Positions 35,487-44,431 are shown, counted from the first letter of the stretch. The stretch: 64,000 nucleotides of DNA from Pseudidiomarina planktonica (GCF_900177775.1 NZ_FXWH01000001.1:248001-312000); one strand, 5' to 3'. Notes: generated by a model not told the origin, from the letters alone. A program made the numbers and translations.

Positions 35487-35957
35487 ATGCGATATGAAGC
35501 ACTTGATACTGCTGCCAAGGACGCAGCGTTTGAACTCTTTTACTGGTTTGCGCGATTTGAGTTTGCTCTAAAAGAAAAATCGTATCTTCGTGACCGAACT
35601 GAGGGATCCAAAGCTCGCCCTTGTTGGGAGCGCTTTACCAATAGGTACAAAGGCACATACGTGGTTTCATCGGAAGCAGCAGAGCTAATAGAGCTGGTCC
35701 CTAAAACACAGTATATATCAGGAACCGGCGGACTGATTTGGGCTAAAACAAAACTGAACCACTGCAACAACGACTTATGCGTTTTAGTCGCGTACTTAAA
35801 AGCAGTAAGGAATAATCTATTTCATGGTGGTAAATCTGGTGATATCGAACTATATGATGTTAAACGCAATATTAGGCTGATGAGCTTAGGCAAAATAATA
35901 CTGGACCAATTAGCATGTCAATCGGACATTGAGTCTGACTATAAGAGCCATTATTAG
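35487..35957 (+). CDS. HEPN-domain protein
   Basis: A 156-aa, mostly helical protein. It contains RNNLFH (about residues 108-113), which fits the Rx4-6H motif of HEPN ribonucleases, within LVAYLKAVRNNLFHGGK. ATG 35487 has AAGGA 8 bases upstream; ATG 35469 is also possible. It starts 34 bases after the TnsE-like gene in the same direction, so the pair is likely co-transcribed. HEPN proteins are often RNase effectors in abortive infection. Confidence 0.7.
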   Translation: MRYEALDTAAKDAAFELFYWFARFEFALKEKSYLRDRTEGSKARPCWERFTNRYKGTYVVSSEAAELIELVPKTQYISGTGGLIWAKTKLNHCNNDLCVLVAYLKAVRNNLFHGGKSGDIELYDVKRNIRLMSLGKIILDQLACQSDIESDYKSHY

Positions 35958-36030
35958 CATCTTACTCACGGATGGGAATGACAGCTTACTTCAACAAACA
36001 TAACTGAACCATTTCAAAAGGAGAATTGAT

Positions 36031-36954
36031 ATGCCAGGAGCTTTCGCGCACATTACAGCTGCTAACTTAGCTTTTGCAGGTACAAATAGTTTAGATCAAA
36101 TAGCGATTCCAAACAGCGCTCGGCTAATTTTAAGTCAGAACATTAAGTTTACAGAGCTTGGGTGCGTCTCTCCAGACTACCCATACCTAGTACTTGGTAA
36201 TTCAGTCCAGAATAAGTGGGCAGATTTAATGCACTATGAGCATACTGGTGAGTTAATTAAAGAGTTGGCGAGGCGCTGTAAGGAAATGAATGGAAAGCCT
36301 CAGGAAAAGGTTTTTGCTTGGCTTTGCGGATACATTTCACATGTTATCGCCGACATAACGATTCATCCGGTTGTCGAGATGAAAGTCGGAGAATATGAAC
36401 AGAATCAAAGTGATCATAGGACCTGCGAAATGAACCAGGATACCTATATTTGGAAACGTTTAAATTTAGGCCAAATAGGTGTCGCTGATCGCGTTAAGTT
36501 AAATATTGGTGATTGCGTTGACCGTAGCGGTGATATTGATCCAGACATTCAAAGTATATGGGAGGCTGGGTTGCTCGAAGTTCATCCGAGTTATGCCCGT
36601 GAAGCTCCCCCGCAAATGAGTGATTGGCACAATGGTTTTCAAAGAGTTGTCGACAATGCTGAAGAAGGATATCGGCGCTTATTTAAATGGGCCCGACATG
36701 TATCAGCTGCACTTGGTGCCGGCATTGCCTACCCAACTCCTGAAGAGCTGGAAATGACATACATAGAAGACTTAGATACTCCAAAAGGGAAAATGCACTA
36801 CGACGATATTTTTGACTTAGCTGTAAGCAATATTCAGCAGTACGTCGGGTATTTAGGCCGATATGTATTCTCTGACGGTTCGCTCGATGAGTTTAAGAAC
36901 TGGAACCTTGATAACGGAAAGGATGAACATCAGGAGTTAACGGCATGGCTATGA
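36031..36954 (+). CDS. zinc-dependent phospholipase C-like protein
   Basis: A 307-aa protein of the zinc-dependent phospholipase C (PF00882-type) superfamily. Metal-ligand patterns are MPGAFAHITAAN at the N-terminus, GCVSPDYPYL, DLMHYEHTG and WLCGYISHVIADITIHP. No signal peptide is seen, so it would act inside the cell, unlike the secreted enzymes. AAAGGAG precedes the ATG. The lipoprotein gene overlaps its stop codon. An intracellular lipase would fit an abortive effector; this is inference. Confidence 0.75.
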   Translation: MPGAFAHITAANLAFAGTNSLDQIAIPNSARLILSQNIKFTELGCVSPDYPYLVLGNSVQNKWADLMHYEHTGELIKELARRCKEMNGKPQEKVFAWLCGYISHVIADITIHPVVEMKVGEYEQNQSDHRTCEMNQDTYIWKRLNLGQIGVADRVKLNIGDCVDRSGDIDPDIQSIWEAGLLEVHPSYAREAPPQMSDWHNGFQRVVDNAEEGYRRLFKWARHVSAALGAGIAYPTPEELEMTYIEDLDTPKGKMHYDDIFDLAVSNIQQYVGYLGRYVFSDGSLDEFKNWNLDNGKDEHQELTAWL

Positions 36955-37364
36955 TTTATAGAACAGTCACGGGAATTGCAGTTGTTTTGGCAGTCTTATT
37001 ATCCGGCTGCAATAGTCACGCTGATACCAAAGATCCGGAAACTATGTACGATATCGCGTCAGAGCTAAAAGATATATCAACATCAGTTCAGGGGCTTGTT
37101 AAATATGGTAATGGCAATGAACTCTCTGAGTCTAACTTGATACTGCAGGCTATCGATAACGACGAATCTAGATTAGAGATCTTTAGCGATTACACCTTGC
37201 GCGTGCGAGTGGACGGACAACGCTCATCTGTTTTGCTTTGTGATGATGATATAGCGCTTATCGAGGATTCGGGATGCACGCCTGAAGTTGATCTTCACCA
37301 CTGGAATACCGACGTAGCAAATCAATGCAGTTTTGTTCTTAACCTTGACAAAGTATGTGACTAA
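36951..37364 (+). CDS. small lipoprotein coupled to the phospholipase-like gene
   Basis: A 137-aa protein with a lipoprotein signal peptide (VLAVLLSGC, lipidated Cys near residue 20) and a soluble domain with several further cysteines (LLCDDD, DSGCTPE, NQCSF, KVCD), which may form disulfides in the periplasm. ATG 36951 overlaps the upstream stop as ATGA. Its stop overlaps the convergent tniE stop by 4 bases, so it marks the boundary between cargo and transposition genes. Family not recognised. Confidence 0.65.
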   Translation: MIYRTVTGIAVVLAVLLSGCNSHADTKDPETMYDIASELKDISTSVQGLVKYGNGNELSESNLILQAIDNDESRLEIFSDYTLRVRVDGQRSSVLLCDDDIALIEDSGCTPEVDLHHWNTDVANQCSFVLNLDKVCD

Positions 37365-38764
37365 TTCTGTTTAGCCCTTAGGCGTGTCAGGGGGTTAGGT
37401 ACCCAGTAACTCTCTCCGTAAAGAGAGACACTAAAACCATCTTCGACGGTATTAAATTCTGTTATGTCTTGTGCCCAAGCGCTGATGTGATGAAGATATG
37501 ATATCGAAGTCGCTAAGTATTCTCGGATATTTAGCGGCTCATTTGTTGGCGTTAAGCAACTTTCGACTAAGTGTTTTAGTTTTAACTCTGCGCTGACATT
37601 TGGGTACATCAATGGGCGGTCGACAAACAGAGATAAGTAGCTGATGAATCGGGTTAGCGAGCACCGCACTCCGGGCGATTTTATTGCCAATGTTAATAGA
37701 CCATCTTCGATGAGATTCAGGTCAGTTATGGTTTCAAATAACAATCGCACGCTAGTTGATTCAAGTCGTATGGTTAGAAGCTTCGTTTTCCCAGTCTTAT
37801 ACTCATCAATGCGATCTGCAAAGTAAGTTTCAACAAGGGGGATGCAGTTTGCGGCAGATTTCAGTCTAATAATATCCAAGTTCTTATTTATTGTGCGCAG
37901 GTCCATGGCTTCTTTTAGGGCCAGGCGATGAAAGTGAGTGCCGGTTGATTCTAGATATCGTCTCGGTAGCGAAGATGCCCTGAGGAACCCGCCGTGAATA
38001 GACGATAGAAAGAATACATCTTCTGTCCAAACAATAGGACTTTCCTGCAGTCGCATAAAGAATTCTACAAACCGATTCTGAGTAAACGCTGATTTTTCAG
38101 CGCCCACTTCCAGAGTCAACCAATCGACAAAACCTGAGAATAACTGCTCGATACGTGGGGATGTAAAACCTGCACAGTTAATGTCTTTGCGCTTGCCATT
38201 GCGCCTCAGGGCTGAGCAATGATCACACAAGGCATTTCTAGCGCCTTTAGTTGGTGTGTTGCATCCCTGACAAAAATAGATTTTACTATTCGCGCAGCCA
38301 GAGCAGATAGATATGCCTGATTTTATCTCGTGCAAAGCCCGCCTAGCACCGCATTGAGGGCATTTAGGATTCAAGCGATAACGGCAATTTCTGCATAATG
38401 CTGTGCTTAAGTTGTATTTCTTACCGATAGATAATATTGCTACTCGGCCACAAAGGGAGCACTTACTTTCTGGCCTTAATTCATTTGCGCATGAACTGCA
38501 AAACAAGCCGAATTTATCGATCTTTCCGACCGGACGGCCAATACGTTCGCAGCGTCTGCACGGCGTTACTTTGGAGTAGCATTGATAACATAGAGGACGC
38601 TTTTCCGCACGGTGAATGCGTTTTGTTTTGTTGCAATTCGAGCACTCTCTTTTTATAAAAAAGTATGTATAACATGGGCCACAGTAACGCTTACCGCGAT
38701 ACTTACGATGAATAGTATCTGCGTATTGTTTGCATTGGTCGCATTGTCTTAGATCGTCCATCAT
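37361..38764 (-). CDS. tniE: TniE-type accessory protein with zinc-ribbon array
   Basis: A 467-aa protein, fifth gene of the transposition operon. The first 210 residues hold about a dozen CxxC pairs (CDQCKQYAD, CGPC, CSNCNKT, CYQC, CRRCER, CSSC, CSLCGR, CRNC, CPQCG, CSGC, CQGC, CDHC), a string of zinc ribbons. The C-terminal 250 residues are helical and unrecognised. In Tn6022/AbaR backbones a gene called tniE holds this place; I name it by position and layout. It overlaps tniQ by an ATGA. Multiple zinc ribbons suggest DNA recognition, perhaps of the comM site. Confidence 0.7.
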   Translation of the reverse strand: MMDDLRQCDQCKQYADTIHRKYRGKRYCGPCYTYFFIKRECSNCNKTKRIHRAEKRPLCYQCYSKVTPCRRCERIGRPVGKIDKFGLFCSSCANELRPESKCSLCGRVAILSIGKKYNLSTALCRNCRYRLNPKCPQCGARRALHEIKSGISICSGCANSKIYFCQGCNTPTKGARNALCDHCSALRRNGKRKDINCAGFTSPRIEQLFSGFVDWLTLEVGAEKSAFTQNRFVEFFMRLQESPIVWTEDVFFLSSIHGGFLRASSLPRRYLESTGTHFHRLALKEAMDLRTINKNLDIIRLKSAANCIPLVETYFADRIDEYKTGKTKLLTIRLESTSVRLLFETITDLNLIEDGLLTLAIKSPGVRCSLTRFISYLSLFVDRPLMYPNVSAELKLKHLVESCLTPTNEPLNIREYLATSISYLHHISAWAQDITEFNTVEDGFSVSLYGESYWVPNPLTRLRAKQN

Positions 38765-39861
38765 GACAGCCCATGCTTCTTCAAGAACGTTTCCCAGCGT
38801 CTTTGGACAAGTCGCTTGGGTGTTGGTTTAAGTGAGCTTTTAGGTGAAGTTTTATTTAATCGACATGATTTAGTCTCTCTTCGTGGAAAGTGTTGCTCTA
38901 ATGACTTTGGGAGGTGTGGCACGAAACTTCTAAGTCGACCAATTGGGATGCCTGAGTTTAGGAGAACAGAAGCTAACTCCTTTGGTGGCAGTTCTATAAG
39001 CGGAGCTGTCATTGTGAGTAAGTTGCGGCGGTCGTCGGAGTTGAGCCAGTCAAACGATAGCCTCCTAATATCAGAAAGTCTGCATTCATCCGTTTGTGCT
39101 GCGAGACTCAGAAGCAGTGGATCTGTAATGGCGTATTTTGAATCAGTTAACCGACGAAGCAATGCTATTGTGAAACGTAACAACTCAAACTTAGACTCGG
39201 CTTTCTCTTTATTTCTTAGCTCACTTATAAGCTGTTCCGTAAGTATTAGGATGCCTGGGTTACAATTTACCGTATCTGTATCACTGATATCCCACCGACA
39301 ATGAGCACAATACTTTAGTTTTCCTCGTTTGAGCTTGTGGATCTCAACAGACTCCCCACATTGCGGGCAACAGTCAAGAAGTTCTACTTGGTGTTTGGTA
39401 CAGATAGTAATGAAGGAGAGTCGCCATTTAAGGCGCAAGTATGGTTTATGGTCAGTGCGCAGGCACTCAGGGCAGAACTGAGTTGAACGGTTGGTGTTTA
39501 CGCTTCTAGTACTGCGTTGAACTACCCATTTCCATGCAATTGAGTTGCTCAGACTATCTTTGCCTGTGATTTTCTGAACTATTGGGGCTAGTAACATTTG
39601 CTTAATTACTTCAGGATGAAGTGTAGAAATTTGGGTGAGTGCATTCGTTTGAGAAACATCTAAACCACGGTCAACATCCCGTGTCCAAGCACGCCACTTT
39701 GGCCATACGTGATTAACAATTTGTGAGGGCGTCGAGCGGTTGGCTAGACTTGCACGAACAAGCCAAGAGGATAAGCTCTCATCATCTAGGGGTTTAAGTC
39801 GAGCGGGCCATGGACCTCTTACAACTGAATTTCCCGCGGCCCTTCCGTTGGTGTATACCAC
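38761..39861 (-). CDS. tniQ: TniQ/TnsD-family target selector
   Basis: A 366-aa TniQ-family protein. The family opening WPARLKPLDDESLSSWLVRA is followed by zinc fingers FCPECLRTDHKPYLRLKW, CTKHQVELLDCCPQCG and YCAHC. TniQ/TnsD proteins choose the target and recruit TnsC. The start is GTG 39861, giving a 43-base overlap with tnsC. It is the only tniQ in the element, so it should be the comM-directed selector. Confidence 0.92.
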   Translation of the reverse strand: MVYTNGRAAGNSVVRGPWPARLKPLDDESLSSWLVRASLANRSTPSQIVNHVWPKWRAWTRDVDRGLDVSQTNALTQISTLHPEVIKQMLLAPIVQKITGKDSLSNSIAWKWVVQRSTRSVNTNRSTQFCPECLRTDHKPYLRLKWRLSFITICTKHQVELLDCCPQCGESVEIHKLKRGKLKYCAHCRWDISDTDTVNCNPGILILTEQLISELRNKEKAESKFELLRFTIALLRRLTDSKYAITDPLLLSLAAQTDECRLSDIRRLSFDWLNSDDRRNLLTMTAPLIELPPKELASVLLNSGIPIGRLRSFVPHLPKSLEQHFPRRETKSCRLNKTSPKSSLKPTPKRLVQRRWETFLKKHGLS

Positions 39862-40709
39862 GAGAAAGACTCCACGATTGATTTATCAATCTGCTCTGTT
39901 CCATTATTTATAGCTTCTATTGCGCAAACTTGCAGTAGTCCGTGAATATTTCCTAAATTTCCTTTTGAGATATTAAGAATTTTCTCACCAATTTCACGGC
40001 TCGCAAGGTTCGATGGTTTACGCAAGGGCAGCATTGTTTCGAATGTTTTTAGCAACGAAATAAAATCTTTTCCCTTTTCCCAAAGAGGTAAACGAACGAT
40101 GGAAAAGCGACTCTGGATCTGAGCATCCTCTCTTATCACATTCGCAGCATTAGGGACGCCGCTTGCAATTACTGGGATCCGAAGTTTATTTGAAATTCGT
40201 TTAATCTCCGCCAGTATTTCACTTCGAGCTCTAGCGGTACCATTCATAAGTGTGTGGAACTCATCAATGATTAATAATTTTGTTTTGCTCTGCATCATTT
40301 GGTCGATAGCTGTACGCCGGAGCATGGCAAGGGTCTCGTTGGGAGTAATTGGGGCCCAAAACTCTTGAAGAATCGTATAGTACAAATCACGCATGTTCGG
40401 ACCGGATAATTCAATCGCCACAACGGGCTTAATAAGCAGTTCGGTCTCTTCGCAGGTATAGCTTTGTCCGTGTAAGTGGGAAAACCGCTCGATCATTGAG
40501 GTCTTACCGTTATTCGACTCCCCAATAAACAGGATTGATGGCATCCGAGCTTGTTTGGGGTGATTGAGTGTTTCTGCAAACACATCTAACACACGGTTGG
40601 CCACTGGATAACTAATCCATCGTTTTTGCTTAAGAAACTCAATTCTGTTTTCATTAGATTGAGCGGCAACTTCTTTAAACTTGGGTGATAGATGTTTGAA
40701 CTGGTCCAT
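39819..40709 (-). CDS. tnsC: TnsC/TniB AAA+ regulator
   Basis: A 296-aa AAA+ ATPase. Walker A is FIGESNNGKTSM (63-70), Walker B is LLIIDEFHTLM (D149, E150), and sensor region VIASGVPNAANVI follows. TnsC links the target selector to the transposase and enforces target immunity. It starts 6 bases after tnsB ends. Confidence 0.93.
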   Translation of the reverse strand: MDQFKHLSPKFKEVAAQSNENRIEFLKQKRWISYPVANRVLDVFAETLNHPKQARMPSILFIGESNNGKTSMIERFSHLHGQSYTCEETELLIKPVVAIELSGPNMRDLYYTILQEFWAPITPNETLAMLRRTAIDQMMQSKTKLLIIDEFHTLMNGTARARSEILAEIKRISNKLRIPVIASGVPNAANVIREDAQIQSRFSIVRLPLWEKGKDFISLLKTFETMLPLRKPSNLASREIGEKILNISKGNLGNIHGLLQVCAIEAINNGTEQIDKSIVESFSWYTPTEGPREIQL

Positions 40710-40715
40710 AGTGTG

Positions 40716-42632
40716 TTACTCAATATCGAAAATGTCGATTTCATCGCCTGAGTCCCAATCGTCTACCTCTTGTTCGGGGGATATTTCGGTTGAGATAGCG
40801 TTTGATTCTTCTTTAGCAGCAAAATGCTGGGCGGGAGTGATGGTCTTTTGATGGTTTTTCTTGCGTTGTGTTTTGCGTCGCGCGTCTTTTGTTTTTTTGC
40901 GAGCTTTCTCTTCTATTTCGCGCATATTATTTACAGCTCGGGATAGCATGTTCTGGTTGTACTCAGATTGCCCCTTTTTCTTCAAATAAAGCTTCGCTTC
41001 GTTGAGTTCCCAAATGCTTGTGAAATTGAGAGTTGGGTCTGCAAGCCCAACTTTGTGGTAGCTCTTTATGTCTTCATCGTACACCCAAACGTATCGAATA
41101 TTTCTGGGATCTCGCCTTACAACATATTTCCGAGGCTTGCGAGTTTCTTGATCACGGATGCCGATCAGATGCCGAATATTGTCAGAGAAATAATAAATAC
41201 CATCCCAAACGACACCCTGCGATCGGATCGTACGTTCTTTGTAGGGTAAAAAGCTAATCTCAATTGATAGTGGATCTGCTGGGACGTCCGGCCAACCGTG
41301 GGGTAACTCTTCAAGCTCGCCCTCAACAGACATCATCCACTTGGTCGTTGGCGGCACCCCGATACTTTCGTGGTTTGTATGGTGATACTCAATAATCGCG
41401 TTAGTTAGCCAACGCTCAAGTGAATTAAAGTCAAATATTGCGTTCTTTTCTGAGTCGTAAGAGCCGCGTACTTTGGGGCTATTAAAGGTTTTACCATCAA
41501 GCGCTTTTAGTCGGTTTTGAAAAGCGCCAAGAAGTCGTTCAATGTGCCCACCGTATTGCGGCTTTGCAACGGGGCGAAACTCTAAGTTTATGTTGTTCTC
41601 TAAGCAACCTATTCGCAAGGCATCTGAAGTAAAATCAGCACCATTATCAACGTGTACTTTTTTAGGGATGCCCCATACGTACCAATCAAGAGCTATATCT
41701 AAGTGCTTAAGCCATTGCTGCTTAGGTAGTATCGAGTGTGATAAGCACATGGCTACCGAGGTCGTGCTGGGGGCATCTAATGAGAGATAAAAGCCAGTTA
41801 CCATCCGTGAATAGATATCAATCGCCATGGTAAGCCAAACACGTTTAATTGATTCACGGTGCTCATCATCAACAATGATGATATCTAGGGGTGTGTGATC
41901 GACTTGAATAACGCTTAATATTGAATCTACATTTGGGAATCTCCCGGCCCGAGCCGAAAAGCGGTTGTTAGCAAGATCCAAATGTCCGCGAGAGCGAAGT
42001 CGTCGCTCTTCAGGTACCAAGTTAATTCTTCTATAGATGGTTGATTGGGCCGGCGCTTTGAGTCCAGCGCTCTTGCATGCCTCTTTAATTCGGTCGTACA
42101 CCATCTTTGGTGTGAATCGAGCTTTAGTGAGGTAGTAGTTTGCTATGCAATGCTCGATTATCTTATTCACGTCGTCACTAGTACGTATGTTCTTTCTTTG
42201 CCAACCGCGCTTTTGGTTGATAAGGCTTACCAGTGAGTTCGTGGCTAAATACGCATTAAGCCACCGGTATAGTGTTGTGTAATGAACTCCAGACTTCACG
42301 GCTTGTATCTTTATGTCTTGCACTGATGCAGTAGGTCCAAGCTCCAAAATAGGCTCTATGGCTTTAAACTTCCGCTTGGCTGCTTTTAATTCATCGGGAG
42401 GAATGGCGAGTATTTCGTCAGACGCTAAGTGTTCGCTCGGCGCTGCTTGAATAACATCAGTGACAATGTCTTGTAGTTTGGCGACTTTTACGTCTTTATC
42501 GTCTACTTTTTGAAGCAATACTTCTGACGACGTTAGGAACTCTTTAAGTAAGTAGTCGCCATCATCCATCTTCAGCAATGAGCCTCGGCGTAACTGTACC
42601 TTCGATTTTGATAGCTTGTGCAGGTCAGTCAT
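40716..42632 (-). CDS. tnsB: TnsB/TniA DDE transposase
   Basis: A 638-aa transposase. Helix-turn-helix domains lie in the first 215 residues. The RNase H core has D245 (VIQVDHTPLD), D329 (VHVDNGADF) and E365 (GGHIERLLGA), a complete DDE triad. The C-terminus is a basic tail (KKTKDARRKTQRKKNH) and an acidic end, DEIDIFDIE, which could contact TnsC. The ATG overlaps tnsA by 8 bases and has AAGGTGA upstream. Confidence 0.95.
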   Translation of the reverse strand: MTDLHKLSKSKVQLRRGSLLKMDDGDYLLKEFLTSSEVLLQKVDDKDVKVAKLQDIVTDVIQAAPSEHLASDEILAIPPDELKAAKRKFKAIEPILELGPTASVQDIKIQAVKSGVHYTTLYRWLNAYLATNSLVSLINQKRGWQRKNIRTSDDVNKIIEHCIANYYLTKARFTPKMVYDRIKEACKSAGLKAPAQSTIYRRINLVPEERRLRSRGHLDLANNRFSARAGRFPNVDSILSVIQVDHTPLDIIIVDDEHRESIKRVWLTMAIDIYSRMVTGFYLSLDAPSTTSVAMCLSHSILPKQQWLKHLDIALDWYVWGIPKKVHVDNGADFTSDALRIGCLENNINLEFRPVAKPQYGGHIERLLGAFQNRLKALDGKTFNSPKVRGSYDSEKNAIFDFNSLERWLTNAIIEYHHTNHESIGVPPTTKWMMSVEGELEELPHGWPDVPADPLSIEISFLPYKERTIRSQGVVWDGIYYFSDNIRHLIGIRDQETRKPRKYVVRRDPRNIRYVWVYDEDIKSYHKVGLADPTLNFTSIWELNEAKLYLKKKGQSEYNQNMLSRAVNNMREIEEKARKKTKDARRKTQRKKNHQKTITPAQHFAAKEESNAISTEISPEQEVDDWDSGDEIDIFDIE

Positions 42633-43290
42633 TTGACTTCACCTTAAGGATGATAGTTTTTTCAGAAAGAGGAGTTGATAGATCAAGTTCGATATCATGT
42701 TGAAGAGTCAACCACCAAATCCGACTTATATTAGTTAGGTAGTCATTTCGGTTATTCGTGTAGCTTTCCAAAAATGCTTGGACAGTTGACGGTGTATTAA
42801 TGGTGGCGAGGGATGTCAGAAGTTTTTCTCGTAATTCGGCCGATACGCTATGTGATGAAAAATTTTTTAGTTTTCGAATGTTCTCAAGCCGTAATCCTCG
42901 AATGCGCATATCATCACATATTTTGAAAATCCAACCTTGCTTTTTCGCTTCAGCAAAACCTGCTGCAAATTTCAGTCTTAGCTTTCCGAAGTCTTTCTTA
43001 ATTTCATCGCGCTCTTTTACTTCAACGAGCCATGGTTTGACGTTTGATGAGCGGAAGTAAACTAAATAGTCGGGCGTGTAACGTTGGCGCCTGCCGCTCA
43101 TGTCTATGTAGGACAGTTCAATTGGCTGAGAGACCACCTTAGCAACATTCGCGTCAAACTCCATTTGCATAATGAAGTCACGCTCCACTGTAGATTCGTG
43201 AGGAATACTTTCTTGTCCCCTGAACGCATAATAACCTCTACTGCTGCGACGGTTCGTGGGAATTTTACGTACGGGCGTTTGATATTTCAA
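42625..43290 (-). CDS. tnsA: TnsA endonuclease
   Basis: A 221-aa TnsA. It has a nuclease domain with E36 (STVERDF), D74 (RYTPDYLVYF) and E90/K92 (WLVEVKERDE), the type II restriction-like catalytic set that cuts the 5' ends of the element. Having TnsA predicts cut-and-paste transposition. The first start in frame is TTG 43290, only 11 bases from the innermost right-end repeat; no strong ribosome binding site is seen. Confidence 0.93.
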   Translation of the reverse strand: MKYQTPVRKIPTNRRSSRGYYAFRGQESIPHESTVERDFIMQMEFDANVAKVVSQPIELSYIDMSGRRQRYTPDYLVYFRSSNVKPWLVEVKERDEIKKDFGKLRLKFAAGFAEAKKQGWIFKICDDMRIRGLRLENIRKLKNFSSHSVSAELREKLLTSLATINTPSTVQAFLESYTNNRNDYLTNISRIWWLTLQHDIELDLSTPLSEKTIILKVKSND

Positions 43291-43300
43291 TTTATTCGCA

Positions 43301-43427
43301 GCTATTTCGGGAATTTATGACAATTTATCATCTATTATGGGAATTTCAATAGTATTTATTTCGGAAATAAATGCCTATAGGCCGCATTCTTATGTTTTAG
43401 TGTTAGCATTTATTGTGGGAATTGACA
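43301..43427. repeat. transposon right end: terminal repeat and internal TnsB-type sites
   Basis: The terminal repeat is at 43406-43427, ending GGGAATTGACA. Further copies toward tnsA are at 43301-43316 (CTATTTCGGGAATTT), 43329-43346 (CTATTATGGGAATTTC) and 43351-43375, the last being an almost perfect palindrome centred on TTTCGGAAA. The array abuts the start of tnsA, so TnsB binding here could repress its own operon. Confidence 0.85.
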
Positions 43428-43432
43428 GGTTC
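43428..43432. repeat. target site duplication, right copy (GGTTC)
   Basis: Identical to 13449-13453. One copy must be removed to rebuild comM. Confidence 0.95.
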
Positions 43433-44105
43433 TCCGCCGCGACCTGGAGAAATCTCGCTGGCGCATCAAAATGTTCTTTTCTTAGACGAATTACCCGAGT
43501 TTTCACGTCACGTATTAGACTGCCTGCGCGAACCCCTTGAAGCTGGATGCGTGACCATTAGTCGTGCCGCACAACAGACTACGTTTCCGGCAAAATTCCA
43601 GCTTATTTGTGCACTTAATCCTTCGCCCTGCGGTCATTTTGATGGCGACTTAAGTAGCGCCCGAGCCACCCCGGATCAAATCCTAAAATACCTAAACAAG
43701 TTGTCGGGACCTCTGCTCGATCGCATCGATATGCAAGTATCCGTTCCCCGGCAACCAGAAGCACTGCAACAGCAACAACCCGTTCATGAACCGCTCAGCA
43801 ACAGTTGGCGCAAATTAGTGGTGCAGGCAAGGGAACGCCAACATAACCGCCAGCAGTGCTTAAACAGCGAACTGAACACTAAGCAGCTAACCAAGCATTG
43901 CTTACTTACTGAGGAAGACCACGGGTTTCTGGTAAAGGCAATCGACAAGTTTGGCCTATCGCACCGCGCTTATCATCGCCTATTGCGACTGGCCCGTACT
44001 ATCGCCGATCTTGAAGGCGTGAATACTATAAGCCGCCAGCACCTGGCCGAAGCACTGAGCTACCGCGCACTGGACCGGTTGCTACAACAACTCCGCGATT
44101 TATAG
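43433..44105 (+). pseudogene. comM: comM (yifB) 3' half
   Basis: Continues ComM from PPRPGEISLAHQ through Walker B NVLFLDELPEF, the sensor region (LICALNPSPCGHFDG, LLDRIDMQV) to the C-terminal helical domain ending LEGVNTISRQHLAEALSYRA. It has no promoter or start of its own; the frame runs out of transposon DNA. See 12600-13453 for the other half. Confidence 0.96.
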
Positions 44106-44116
44106 GTTCCGGATTC

Positions 44117-44431
44117 TTAATTCTTTCGATACTTAAGGTTGCAATAAATAGCGCTGACGATAATAAAAACAACACCAAGCAATAGCATCAATCCAAATAG
44201 GTGTTCGTATGAGGGGTCTTGATAGAGCATGGCACATCCAATAAAAGATAATACGGACAAAGCGAACAAAGCACGGCCAAAAATGCTACCTATTTTGTCA
44301 TGTTCTTTGTATTTATCAGGGTTCCATCCCGCGAGCATGTTCATCTTCTTTTTCACGCCGACTAGATAAGACGCAACGAGAGTTGGAACCGACACTAGAA
44401 GTATCACTAAAAGTATGCCAAATTCGTTCAC
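44117..44431 (-). CDS. small membrane protein, DUF3784-like
   Basis: A 104-aa protein with three hydrophobic segments (about residues 3-22, 50-68 and 78-98). The GWNPDKYKEHDKIG phrase after the first segment resembles DUF3784 proteins. Its 3' end is 11 bases from the comM stop, in convergent orientation. Function unknown. Confidence 0.55.
   Translation of the reverse strand: MNEFGILLVILLVSVPTLVASYLVGVKKKMNMLAGWNPDKYKEHDKIGSIFGRALFALSVLSFIGCAMLYQDPSYEHLFGLMLLLGVVFIIVSAIYCNLKYRKN

Larger units (their letters stand above)
13454..43427. mobile_element. Tn7-like transposon in comM, 29,974 bp (Tn6022/AbaR-type backbone)
   Basis: Both ends carry the same 22-bp inverted repeat beginning TGTCAATTCCCA (one mismatch), flanked by the 5-bp duplication GGTTC. 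The right end holds tnsA-tnsB-tnsC-tniQ-tniE, all read inward from the end. In Tn7 too, tnsA is next to the right end. The comM target and gene order match the Tn6022/AbaR transposons known from Acinetobacter. The cargo between about 13866 and 37364 is richer in A+T than the host and is largely defence-like. The element has intact ends and all five core genes, so it may still be mobile. Confidence 0.95.

Noticed and set aside
13454-43427. CRISPR-associated (CAST-type) transposon
   Set aside because: No Cas genes and no repeat-spacer array were seen anywhere in the element; a single TniQ with TniE fits protein-guided targeting of comM.
43413-44105. A separate gene starting within the transposon's right end
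   Set aside because: The frame is just the comM 3' half read back into the terminal repeat; there is no ribosome binding site for an independent start.
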